Below are positions 43,795 to 52,301 of a DNA stretch of 64,000 nucleotides, piece after piece (the stretch's first letter is position 1; each line of letters begins with the position of its first letter). The notes beneath the pieces were generated by a model. It saw only the letters and a list, made by a program, of their open reading frames with translations. It ran no database searches and was not told where the DNA came from. The DNA is from Bernardetia sp963719525 (GTDB taxonomy: Bacteria > Bacteroidota > Bacteroidia > Cytophagales > Bernardetiaceae): NCBI GenBank assembly GCA_963719525.1, contig CAVRCG010000004.1, positions 1,860,001-1,924,000 on the forward strand, read 5' to 3'. A program made the position numbers and the translations under genes.

Positions 43795-44198
43795 TGTTTT
43801 TCTAGTTTAGAATGGTACTTATTACTTGAATAGTTCGAAGCCTATTACTTACTTTTGGAATATTTTTGATCAAGTATTAGTAAGACCTGTTTTTTTAAAG
43901 CATTTTGATGAAGATAAATTAGAAATTATTACTAATTTAGGCACAAAGAATCTTCTAAATAAAAATAACATTATAGATAGAAATATATCTGACCATTTAC
44001 CAATTAGCTGCATCATTAAAAAATAAATTATAAACAAGAATTAGACAACATATTAAAAGAAATACTGGGTAGTCGTAAAACTATAGAAGTGCTGGCAAAT
44101 CTCATTAAACAATCTAACAGTAATAATCAGTAATAAGTTGGTAAGATAATTTATGAAAATCTAACAAAATTAGCAAAAAAGATTGTTTTTCTAGTTTA
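43795..44198. repeat. 15-bp direct repeat flanking a gene remnant
   Basis: TGTTTTTCTAGTTTA at 43795-43809 and 44184-44198. The segment between them holds the nuclease remnant. To the left (43763-43783) is a small CTCACTC/GAGTGAG hairpin. Confidence 0.8.
43811..44026 (+). pseudogene. C-terminal remnant of an endonuclease/exonuclease/phosphatase protein
   Basis: The frame opens at 43811 directly after a stop codon and the direct repeat. It reads NGTYYLNSSKPITYFWNIFD, QVLVRPVFLKHFDED, and NISDHLPISCIIKK, the C-terminal end of EEP-family phosphodiesterases (catalytic Asp-His in SDHLP). The N-terminal three quarters of the domain are gone. A further open stretch downstream (44006-44132: YKQELDNILKEILGSRKT, VLANLIKQSN) without start may be the remnant of its neighbour. 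Deletion between short repeats is the likely cause. Confidence 0.7.
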
Positions 44199-44212
44199 AT
44201 TTGCTATTTTTG
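44183..44212 (+). promoter_or_regulatory. Promoter of recG
   Basis: TTG at 44183-44185, 19-base spacer, TATTTTTG at 44205-44212; start expected near 44219. Confidence 0.6.
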
Positions 44213-44236
44213 TAAAGCACTATCTTTTATAAAGTA

Positions 44237-46498
44237 TTGGAACAATCTACCGAAAAAAACACGAAGAAAAGCCTAAAAAAAGGCAAAATAGATTCTAACA
44301 CAGATTCCAATAAAGATTCTGTTGAGAACTCTCAAAAAACTGAAGAAACTACACTTGAAACTGAAAATTCTACAGAAAATATACCTATCAAGAAAAAAGT
44401 TGAAAAAACTGTTTTTGATACGAAAATAGAATTTCTAAAAGGTGTAGGTGGCTTGCGTGCCGAAGTGTTACAAAAAGAACTCAACATTCGTACTTTTGGG
44501 GATTTATTGATGCACCTTCCGTTTCGTTATGAAGACCGAACACAGTTTCAACAAATTGGACTTATTTCGGAAGAAGATGCAGCCGTTCAACTAAAAGGAC
44601 GATTACGAAACATTAATCTTTGGGGAGAAGGAAAAAAGAAACGATTAGAAGCCACTCTGGAAGACCAAACAGGAGAAGTAAAACTGGTTTGGTTTCGTGG
44701 CGCAGCATGGGCAGCCAAAAAAATAAAAGAAGGAAACGAATATATCGTTTATGGTCGTCCGAATATGTATGGCAGAAATTTTAGTATTGCACATCCAGAA
44801 ATTGAATTACATATTCCATTAGAAAAAGAAAAAAGTTATTTTCAACCTGTCTATCACACAAGCGAGAAAATGAAGGCAAAGGGAATGGACAGCAGAGGAT
44901 TATTGAACCTTATGCAAACACTTATTCGTCAAGTTCATAAAGAAATTGAGGAAACTCTGCCTGCTTCGGTAATAGAAAAACAAGATTTGTTAGATAGAAG
45001 AAGAGCCATTGTTCATATTCATTTTCCCAAAAATGTAGAGTGGTTAGAAATAGCACGGAAACGATTAAAGTTTGAAGAATTATTTTTTATTCAACTTCAA
45101 CTTTTACAGTTAAAACTTGTCAGAACCGACAAAAATCAAGGTTTAGTTTTTGAGAAAACACCAACACTTACAAAATTCTACAACGAACATTTGCCTTTTG
45201 AGCTTACTAATGCACAAAAACGAGTAGTAAAAGAAATTCATGAAGATGTACAATCTGGAAGTCAGATGAACCGACTTTTACAAGGAGATGTAGGAAGTGG
45301 AAAAACGATTGTTTCTTTTTTGATTATGCTCATGGGGATTGATTATGAAGCCCAAAGTTGTTTGATGGCACCTACCGAAATTTTGGCGCAACAACATTAC
45401 GAAGGTTTGAAAGGTTTTTGTGATTCTTTAGGACTTCGAATTGATATTCTGACAGGCTCAACACGCACAAAAGCAAGGCGTGAAATGTTGGAGGATTTGA
45501 AGGAAGGCAAAATTAATATTATCGTCGGAACACATGCACTTTTGGAAGATAGAGTTCAGTTTCAAAAGTTGGGAATTTGTGTAATTGACGAACAACACCG
45601 TTTTGGAGTAGCGCAGCGAGCCAAATTATGGCAAAAAAATGAAGGTTTCTTTCCTCATGTGTTGGTCATGACGGCAACGCCAATTCCACGAACTTTAGCC
45701 ATGACGTTGTATGGAGATTTAGATGTTTCGATAATTGATGAACTTCCAGCAGGCAGGAAACCTATCAAAACGGTTCATAAATTTGATGCTCATCGTTTGC
45801 GTGTTTTTGGTTTTATGCAAAGTCAGATAGATTTGGGAAGACAGATTTATTTGGTTTATCCATTGATTGAAGAATCTGAAACGCTAGATTATAAGAATTT
45901 GGAAGATGGATATGAGAGTATTTGTAGAGCTTTTCCGAAAGTTCCGATTAGTATTTTGCACGGAAAAATGAAACCAAAAGATAAGGATTTTGAAATGCAG
46001 CGTTTTGCAAAAGGAGAAACCAAAATTCTAGTTGCCACAACAGTTATTGAAGTGGGTGTCAATGTTCCGAATGCTTCCGTTATGATTATTGAAAATTCGG
46101 AGCGTTTTGGTCTTTCACAGCTCCATCAGCTTCGTGGGCGTGTTGGGCGTGGTGGAGAGCAGTCTTATTGTATCTTGATGAGTGGTTATAAGTTAAGTAA
46201 AGAAGGCAAAAAGCGTCTGGAAGTAATGGTCAGTACGGTAAATGGCTTTGAAATTGCCGATGAAGATTTGAAATTGCGTGGTGCTGGTGATATTGCAGGA
46301 ACACAGCAAAGTGGAGCAGTAGATTTGCGTATTGCAGACCTTGCTAGAGATGGCGAAATTTTGAAAGTAGCTAGAGAAGTAGCGCAAGAACTTTTGAAAG
46401 AAGACCCAAAATTAGAGAAAGAAGAGAACCAACCTTTAGTAGTTATGTTGGAAAATATACAACGAGAACAGACAATTAATTGGAGTCGAATTTCTTAA
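44237..46498 (+). CDS. recG: ATP-dependent DNA helicase RecG (753 aa)
   Basis: Remodels stalled replication forks and branched DNA. TTG start; the first 55 residues are Lys/Ser/Glu-rich and not conserved, the family part begins at EFLKGVGGLRAEVLQKEL. Wedge/OB domain to about 270; helicase motifs RLLQGDVGSGKTIVS (I), CLMAPTEILAQQHYE (Ia), CVIDEQHRFGVAQR (II, DEQH), VLVMTATPIPRTLAM (III), ILVATTVIEVGVNVPNA (V), QLRGRVGRGGEQSYC (VI). C-terminal part as usual. An internal ATG start would remove conserved residues; the promoter at 44183-44212 fits the TTG. Confidence 0.95.
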   Translation: MEQSTEKNTKKSLKKGKIDSNTDSNKDSVENSQKTEETTLETENSTENIPIKKKVEKTVFDTKIEFLKGVGGLRAEVLQKELNIRTFGDLLMHLPFRYEDRTQFQQIGLISEEDAAVQLKGRLRNINLWGEGKKKRLEATLEDQTGEVKLVWFRGAAWAAKKIKEGNEYIVYGRPNMYGRNFSIAHPEIELHIPLEKEKSYFQPVYHTSEKMKAKGMDSRGLLNLMQTLIRQVHKEIEETLPASVIEKQDLLDRRRAIVHIHFPKNVEWLEIARKRLKFEELFFIQLQLLQLKLVRTDKNQGLVFEKTPTLTKFYNEHLPFELTNAQKRVVKEIHEDVQSGSQMNRLLQGDVGSGKTIVSFLIMLMGIDYEAQSCLMAPTEILAQQHYEGLKGFCDSLGLRIDILTGSTRTKARREMLEDLKEGKINIIVGTHALLEDRVQFQKLGICVIDEQHRFGVAQRAKLWQKNEGFFPHVLVMTATPIPRTLAMTLYGDLDVSIIDELPAGRKPIKTVHKFDAHRLRVFGFMQSQIDLGRQIYLVYPLIEESETLDYKNLEDGYESICRAFPKVPISILHGKMKPKDKDFEMQRFAKGETKILVATTVIEVGVNVPNASVMIIENSERFGLSQLHQLRGRVGRGGEQSYCILMSGYKLSKEGKKRLEVMVSTVNGFEIADEDLKLRGAGDIAGTQQSGAVDLRIADLARDGEILKVAREVAQELLKEDPKLEKEENQPLVVMLENIQREQTINWSRIS

Positions 46499-46552
46499 AT
46501 GCTGGGAATTAGGGGAATAGGGGTGAGGGATTAGGGGCAAGAGAAGTGGAAA

Positions 46553-46640
46553 TACAATTGCTTATCATAGACTTCTTAGTCTGTGTAAATGAAAAATACT
46601 ATTCATTCAGACTAGGAAGTCTGAAACACTTGTCATATAT
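46553..46640. repeat. REPIN-like inverted repeat, copy 3 (shorter)
   Basis: TAGACTTCTTAGTCTGTG and CAGACTAGGAAGTCTG arms with a 30-base spacer; outer arms reduced. Confidence 0.75.
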
Positions 46641-46829
46641 AACTATTTTATTATTGGGGTTAGTACGCAAAAATGAAAGTGCATTTCTAAGAATAACTTC
46701 ATAATTTATTCGCTTTTATCAAAACAAAAATCAACAAATTGTATTAATTGTATAAATGTGTATAATTATTTTTATTTTTGTTTAATCCTCTATAAAATTA
46801 ATTTTTGCGAATATGTTGTTTTTTAAGCC

Positions 46830-46837
46830 TATATTTG
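46830..46837 (+). promoter_or_regulatory. -7 promoter box of the 46902 gene
   Basis: TATATTTG with TTTG at 46804-46807 (22-base spacer). Confidence 0.5.
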
Positions 46838-46901
46838 TACCGAATATAGATAAATTATTTACTTATTCTGTTCTTTACAATTCAATAATTTCCTTATTCC
46901 A

Positions 46902-47537
46902 ATGACTAAATTTTTTACTGCTAAATGGATTCCTATAGTTGATTATGTCAATGAACGAAACTACCTCAATGAAGTACAAAAACAAGTAGATTCGATTTCT
47001 GATAAATTTGTAGCTTTATTTTTCATAATAGGAATTTGTCTTGCTCCTGTCTATAATACGTGGGTTTTTACTTGGATTACGATGGGTTGTACGTGTATGT
47101 TATACCTTATTGTTCGTTTGGTTTTGGAAGAGGGACGGCTCTCTAGGTCTTTGATTGCAGTAGTTTATGCTATTTTTCTGTTGCAATTTATAGGTCAGCT
47201 CCATGGAATGGCAGAAATGCACTTTTTTTATTTTATTAATGCTGCACTTCTTATTATTTATCAAGACTGGCGTATGCAGGTTGTTTATTCGCTTTTAGCT
47301 ATCGGACATCATACTACTTTGGCTATTTTGCAATGGAATTACGGAACAGATTTGGGAGATTATTTCATCGGATATGGAGATATTACTTATTTTAGATTAT
47401 TTTTCCACTTTGGACTTGCTTTCTTAATGTCTTTTATTTGTGGTTTTTGGGCATATTTGATTCAGAAAATGTACCTTACAATTACTTTATCGATAGGAGA
47501 AAAAGAAAAGTTGAACACTAAAGATTATCACGGTTGA
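46902..47537 (+). CDS. Multi-span membrane domain of a sensor protein, truncated by a MITE (211 aa)
   Basis: Six membrane helices (FVALFFIIGICLAPVYNTWV, VFTWITMGCTCMLYLIVRLV, and others). The stretch LHGMAEMHFFYFINAALLII followed by YQDWRMQVVYSLLAIGHHTT matches the membrane part that precedes chemotaxis (MCP), kinase or cyclase domains in other bacteria. Here nothing follows: after SIGEKEKLN the last six codons (TKDYHG) and the stop lie inside the MITE-like element at 47517-47663. Thus the output domain was probably lost on insertion. Left part has a normal promoter, so it may still be expressed. Confidence 0.75.
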   Translation: MTKFFTAKWIPIVDYVNERNYLNEVQKQVDSISDKFVALFFIIGICLAPVYNTWVFTWITMGCTCMLYLIVRLVLEEGRLSRSLIAVVYAIFLLQFIGQLHGMAEMHFFYFINAALLIIYQDWRMQVVYSLLAIGHHTTLAILQWNYGTDLGDYFIGYGDITYFRLFFHFGLAFLMSFICGFWAYLIQKMYLTITLSIGEKEKLNTKDYHG

Positions 47538-47663
47538 TTTAGTACTGTTCATTTTTCCATAGCAATAGGTTTGCAAACTTGTCGCTATGGAAAAATAAGA
47601 CTGTTTTACTTTTTTATAACTTGCTGATTATTAGAACTGTAAATAACCATGATAACACTTACT
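47517..47663. mobile_element. MITE-like element family A, copy 2 (147 bp)
   Basis: Ends ACTAAAGATTATCACGGTT and AACCATGATAACACTTACT; inverse copy of 34479-34625. It supplies the last codons and stop of the upstream membrane gene. Confidence 0.8.
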
Positions 47664-47691
47664 ACTTTGTAGAAAATAATTCAATAAGTTA

Positions 47692-47722
47692 TTGTAATTC
47701 TTAGAATAAAATTCTACCTTTG
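47692..47722 (+). promoter_or_regulatory. Promoter of rpsP
   Basis: TTG at 47692-47694, 20-base spacer, TACCTTTG at 47715-47722; leaves a 5' UTR of about 95 bases with a CTCTAT/ATAGAG hairpin. Confidence 0.65.
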
Positions 47723-47822
47723 CAATCTTGTTTTCTTACTGAAAGAAGTAAAGATAACAAGCTCTATTTTATTTTATTATAGAGAATATTTTATTTCAGA
47801 CCTCTCAAACTTTGTATAAGTT

Positions 47823-48371
47823 ATGGCAACTCGTATTAGACTTGCAAGAAGAGGGCGCAAAAAAGCTGCACGTTTCGAAATCGTGATAGCAGACTCAAGA
47901 GCGCCACGTGATGGTAAATTCATCGAAAAAATTGGAACTTATAATCCACAAACTGTACCTGCAACTATCGTTATTGACGATGAAAAAGCTATAAAATGGC
48001 TTATGGTAGGCGCACAACCTTCTGAAACAGTAAGAAGAATGTTGCACTACAAAGGTTTAATGTTCCGTAAACACCTTCAATTAGGAGTAAATAAAGGAGC
48101 TATCACTCAAGAATCGGCTGACGAAAAAATGACAGCGTGGAGAGAAGCAAAAGACCAAAAAATTGAAACTCGTATCTCTAAACTTTCTGGCGACAAACAA
48201 CAAGCTGCTAAAGACCGTATGGCTGCTGAGTTGAAGGTAAAAGAAGCTCGTACTGAAGCTATCCGTAAGAAACAAGAAGACGCTGCTAAAGCAAACGAAC
48301 CTGCTCCAGAAGCAAGTGAAGAAGCTCCAGAAGCATCAACGGAAGAAACAACAGAAAACGCAGGCGAATAA
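47823..48371 (+). CDS. rpsP: Ribosomal protein bS16 (182 aa, long form)
   Basis: Component of the 30S subunit. Core MATRIRLARRGRKKAARFEI, ADSRAPRDGKFIEKIGTYNP and IKWLMVGAQPSETVRRML are classical S16 (about 80 residues). The C-terminal half is an extension rich in Lys, Ala and Glu (EEAPEASTEETTENAGE at the end), which is usual for Bacteroidota S16. No rimM or trmD follows directly, in contrast to many bacteria. Confidence 0.96.
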   Translation: MATRIRLARRGRKKAARFEIVIADSRAPRDGKFIEKIGTYNPQTVPATIVIDDEKAIKWLMVGAQPSETVRRMLHYKGLMFRKHLQLGVNKGAITQESADEKMTAWREAKDQKIETRISKLSGDKQQAAKDRMAAELKVKEARTEAIRKKQEDAAKANEPAPEASEEAPEASTEETTENAGE

Positions 48372-48448
48372 TTATAAGAACTAAGCAGGAATTAGAAATT
48401 ACGAATGAGTAGTTTATTTAATTTATATTTGTTTCTAAAAATATTTCC

Positions 48449-48504
48449 AAACTCTTTTTTATTAGTATTCTATTTTTAGAATGATAATGAAAAAGAGTTT
48501 TTTT
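48449..48504 (+). terminator. Terminator after rpsP
   Basis: AAACTCTTTTTTATTA / TAATGAAAAAGAGTTTTTTT stem with T-run. Confidence 0.8.
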
Positions 48505-48527
48505 GTGGGAAATATTTGTGTTCACGT

Positions 48528-48626
48528 ATTGTTGTTGGTGTCGCTTCGCTAAAACACCAACAACGGCATAAGTAATTTAAAAATGTATTTTCATTCTCTG
48601 TGTTCTCTGTAACTCTGTGTTCGATA
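48528..48626. repeat. Dispersed short repeats between rpsP and plsC
   Basis: TTGTTGGTGTCGCTTCGCTA … ACACCAACAACGGC hairpin (variants at 9548-9583, 15386, 25936, 27903) and TCTCTGTGTTCTCTGTAACT with CTGTGTTCGA (ACACAGAG family). No gene seen in 48372-48788. Confidence 0.65.
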
Positions 48627-48890
48627 AAAAATAAATATATTTAATTTTGCTTGTGTACTTATTCTCAAAATATTTGTTTAACTTTTCAGAAGCAAACACA
48701 AACTAGACTTTAACCGTTTAGTAAAACAACAACACACTCATAAAACTACCACATTTTATCATTTTGATTTTAAATTGATTATAAAATAATGGACACAAAC
48801 ACACCTATCACACCAGAAGAAAACAAACAAGAAATTCAATCTCCTAAAAAGTTTAGACGAACAAATTGAAGACACCCAGACAAACCAACA

Positions 48891-49662
48891 ATGTCGTGGC
48901 TAAACCAAGTAAAAGATATTAAATTGATTCGAAAAGACCCTTTTGGTAATTTTTTGTTTTTAAAACGAATGCTTGTTGGTGTTTTGGGTGCAGCTGACTT
49001 ATCCACGTTTTAATATTCTCAACAAAACAGAAGTAGAAGGAGCAGAACATTTGATAGATTTACCTAATCAAAATGTTATGTTTATCTCCAATCATCAAAC
49101 ATATTTTGCAGATGTAATGGTTATGTATCATATTTTTTGTAGTGTAAAATGGAAATTTAAGAATATAGATTTTCCTGTTTATTTATTAAATCCACGTACA
49201 AAAATGTTTTATGTAGCAGCCGAAGAAACAATGAAAGACGGTGGTTTTTTGCCAAAATTATTATCTTATGCAGGCGCAGTAACCATAAAAAGAAGTTGGA
49301 GAGCAAAGGGAGAAGAAGTACAGCGAGGAGCAGATGCATCAGCACCCAATAAAATAAAACAAGCCTTATCAGAAGGTTGGGTCGTAACTTTTCCACAAGG
49401 AACAACAAAAGCATTTGCGCCAGTTCGTAAAGGTTCGGCACATTTGATTCAAGAGTTAAAGCCGATTGTAGTGCCTGTTTATATCAATGGTTTTAGAAGA
49501 GCATTTGATAAAAAAGGTATGTTTCTGAAAAAAAGAGGTACAAAATTACAAGTTACCTTCAAAAAACCTGTTCAGTTTACAGACGAACATACCATTGAAG
49601 ATATTCAAGCATTTATTGAGAAACACGTCAAACTGCCAGAGGAAATGAAGACGATAAAGTAA
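48891..49662 (+). pseudogene. 1-acyl-glycerol-3-phosphate acyltransferase-like gene, frameshifted
   Basis: Acylates lysophosphatidic acid in phospholipid synthesis. The body is intact: MFISNHQTYFADVMV (HX4D variant H-Q-T-Y-F-A-D), FPQGTTKAFAPVRKGSAHLI, VVPVYINGFRRAFDKKG. ATG 48891 begins MSWLNQVKDIKLIRKDPFGN and FLFLKRMLV, but this frame ends after GVLGAADLSTF; one base shift near 48975 gives VFWVQLTYPRFNILNKTEV, the family sequence. A TTG start at 48973 is possible but poor. Further up, ATG 48789 with two more shifts gives an acidic N-terminal extension (MDTNTPITPEENKQEIQ, LDEQIEDTQTNQQ). So either a damaged gene or read errors. Confidence 0.75.
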
Positions 49663-49671
49663 AATTAGTGT

Positions 49672-49710
49672 AAAAAAAGGCTTGAAAAATTATTTTCAAG
49701 CCTTTTTTTT
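49672..49710. terminator. Bidirectional terminator between convergent genes
   Basis: AAAAAAAGGCTTGAAAA / TTTTCAAGCCTTTTTTTT, near perfect. Confidence 0.92.
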
Positions 49711-49736
49711 AGATTCTAAAAATTAAATAAGAAAGT

Positions 49737-51872
49737 TTACTTAAACTTCTTTATTTCTCCAGATTTAACTTTTCTAAAATATTCTCTCAAATCTCTCCTT
49801 ACTTCTGGCGACAAGATTATCAATCCTAAAATATTTGGAAATGCCATTCCCAAAATCATCATATCAGAAAAATCTACAACTGCACCCAGTTCAATAGAAG
49901 CTCCAATGACTACAAAGACTAAGAAAACAGCTTTGTAAACAAGACTTGCAATTTTGCCTTGTCCGAAAAGATATGCCCAAGCTCTTTCTCCATAATACGA
50001 CCAAGAAATCATAGTAGAGAAAGCAAACATAACAATAGCAACTGTCAAAACATACGGAAACCAAGGAATAGATTTGCCAAATGCTTTTGAAGTAAGAAGC
50101 GCACCCGAAAGACCTTCCGAATTTGCATATTCTCCAGTAAAAATAATTACAAGTGCAGTCATTGTACAAACGATAACGGTATCAATAAATGGCTCTAAAA
50201 GTGCCACAATTCCCTCACTTACAGGCTCATCCGTTTTTGCAGCCGAGTGAGCAATCGAAGCCGAACCCACACCTGCTTCATTAGAAAAGGCAGCACGACG
50301 AAAACCTTGTATCAAAACACCAATAAAACCACCAGCAGCAGCTTCAGCATTAAAAGCACCATTAAAAATAAGCATAAAGGCATCGCCAACAGCAGTAATA
50401 TTTATTCCAATTACAATAAGCGCAGCCAGAACATAAATTCCACACATAAACGGAACAATCTTATCAGTTACCTTAGCAATACTTTTGATTCCTCCAATAA
50501 TTACAATGCCCACCAAAACGGCAAAACCAACACCAAACCAAACTCCATTACCAACTAAAGCAGGAATTTGTCCTTCTAATTGTGCAAAGGCTTGATTTAC
50601 TTGAAACATATTTCCACCACCAAACGAACCACCAATACAAAGAATAGCAAACATAACAGCGAGGACTTTTCCTAATCCTCCCATGCGTTTTTTGGCTAAT
50701 CCTTGACTCAAATAATACATCGGACCTCCAAAAACTGTCCCTTCTTTATCAATAATTCTATATTTTACTCCTAATGTACATTCCACAAATTTGGAAGACA
50801 TTCCCAAAAGACCAGCCGTAATCATCCAAAAGGTAGCTCCCGGTCCTCCAATAGAAATGGCAATAGCTACACTAGCAATATTTCCTAGTCCAACGGTTGC
50901 AGAAAGTGCAGTTGTGAGTGCTTGAAAGTGAGAAACTTCTCCTTTATCGTGATTTGGGTCATCAAATTTTCCTTGTACCAAATCCAAAGCGTGTTTAAAA
51001 CCTCTAAAATTGACAAAATTCATTTTGAAAGTAAAATAAATCGCCCCAACAATAAGCCAAAAAACAACTAAAGGAATTGACTTTGTTTGTGGGCTTCCAT
51101 TTGGATGTAAAAGAGGTTGTTCTTTATCATAATTTATAACTCCCAAAACACCATTGTTTGTACGAACTACATCAGAAGCATCTTTATTTTGATTGACATT
51201 ATAAACAGTCATTCCTTCCTTTAATGCAATATTTATTGTTCCTCCAAACTGTGCATACACTTCTCTATCTCCTTTATTCGAACTTACAACAGCAATCAAA
51301 TCTCCTTTTTTTACTTTTGCTTTATCTTCAACGAGCCATTTTTTAACAGTAATTTCGGTTAATGATTTATCTTTTACGAAAGGAGCTTTTACTTTTCCTT
51401 CTTTTACATGAATTTTTGGGTCATAAATTCCTATTGCTGCGAAAGGGTCAAAGAATAAAACATAACCCATTACTTCTACAATAGGTGTAAAGAGCGAGTT
51501 CAAATTTTCCCCACCTGATTCTGGTTTTACAACAGTTTTAAATTTTGCTTCTTGGTCGGCTGCATCAATTACTCTTAAAGAAACAGTTGCGCCTTCTGTA
51601 TTTCCTTTACAGGTATCGGCTGCTGTGGGTGTAGCTTGATTTGACCAATAATAACGATAAGGAGGCGTTCCACCTTGTATTTTTGCAACTACAATTCCGT
51701 TATTTATACTGCCAGAAGGGTTTATGGTTTCTAATTTTCCTGTAAGTCCGTTTTGAGAAAAAGAAGAAAAAGAAACAAAAAAGAGTAATGTAGTTAGAAA
51801 TATAAGTGAAAGAATACTATTGCCTTTTACTAATTTTTTTGCTGTGAAAAGTTTTTGTACGGAATAAATCAT
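49737..51872 (-). CDS. Alanine/glycine:sodium symporter with exported N-terminal fusion (711 aa)
   Basis: The C-terminal 440 residues are an AGCS-family transporter: ALTTALSATVGLGNIASVA, FRRAAFSNEAGVGSASIAHS, about eleven helices, and GAVVDFSDMMILGMAFPNIL. Before it are a signal peptide (LIFLTTLLFFVSFSSFSQ), one SprB-like repeat (VAKIQGGTPPYRYYWSNQ), a helix (VMGYVLFFDPFAAIGIYD) and a biotinyl/lipoyl-like fold (KVKAPFVKDKSLTEITVKKW, KAKVKKGDLIAVVSSNKGD, GTINIALKEGMTVYN) without the usual E-A-M-K-M lysine. So the usual ~450-residue carrier bears a 270-residue extra part facing outside. Confidence 0.9.
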   Translation of the reverse strand: MIYSVQKLFTAKKLVKGNSILSLIFLTTLLFFVSFSSFSQNGLTGKLETINPSGSINNGIVVAKIQGGTPPYRYYWSNQATPTAADTCKGNTEGATVSLRVIDAADQEAKFKTVVKPESGGENLNSLFTPIVEVMGYVLFFDPFAAIGIYDPKIHVKEGKVKAPFVKDKSLTEITVKKWLVEDKAKVKKGDLIAVVSSNKGDREVYAQFGGTINIALKEGMTVYNVNQNKDASDVVRTNNGVLGVINYDKEQPLLHPNGSPQTKSIPLVVFWLIVGAIYFTFKMNFVNFRGFKHALDLVQGKFDDPNHDKGEVSHFQALTTALSATVGLGNIASVAIAISIGGPGATFWMITAGLLGMSSKFVECTLGVKYRIIDKEGTVFGGPMYYLSQGLAKKRMGGLGKVLAVMFAILCIGGSFGGGNMFQVNQAFAQLEGQIPALVGNGVWFGVGFAVLVGIVIIGGIKSIAKVTDKIVPFMCGIYVLAALIVIGINITAVGDAFMLIFNGAFNAEAAAGGFIGVLIQGFRRAAFSNEAGVGSASIAHSAAKTDEPVSEGIVALLEPFIDTVIVCTMTALVIIFTGEYANSEGLSGALLTSKAFGKSIPWFPYVLTVAIVMFAFSTMISWSYYGERAWAYLFGQGKIASLVYKAVFLVFVVIGASIELGAVVDFSDMMILGMAFPNILGLIILSPEVRRDLREYFRKVKSGEIKKFK

Positions 51873-52301
51873 AAGGAAATGCAGTTATTTTTTGATAAAT
51901 GATTGGGTAAACTTGATTTAATTGAAACAATCTTTGTAAAGAAACGCAAATTAAACAGATATGCAAATTAAGTCAAAATTTAGTTTACATAACACAAAAG
52001 TTACTAAAAAAAGAATATTTTGGAACTAGAACCTTCAATTTGGAAAATTTTATATCCGTTTTTCCAAACAATTAGAAATGTAGTTGATATAAAAACAAAT
52101 TTTTGAGCAAACCTGTATGTGTAGTTTTATCGAATACCAAGCACAATTCTATTATACAACCTACTATTCTTACCAAAACTATAAGAAAAATAATTTTATT
52201 TGTTTATAAAAATAATACATGTGAAAATTTTGAATTAAAATAATTAGTAGTAATTTTATGTTTTATCAAAATAGTTTTATTTTACACAAATTTAATTACT
52301 T
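51873..52301. other. Intergenic, nothing firm recognised
   Basis: About 430 AT-rich bases between divergent genes; presumably both promoters, but no convincing TTG/TAnnTTTG pair, repeat or hairpin was found. Confidence 0.5.

Noticed and set aside
47717..47760. tRNA-like or riboswitch-like structure before rpsP
   Set aside because: No cloverleaf or known riboswitch core could be traced; only a simple hairpin and promoter.
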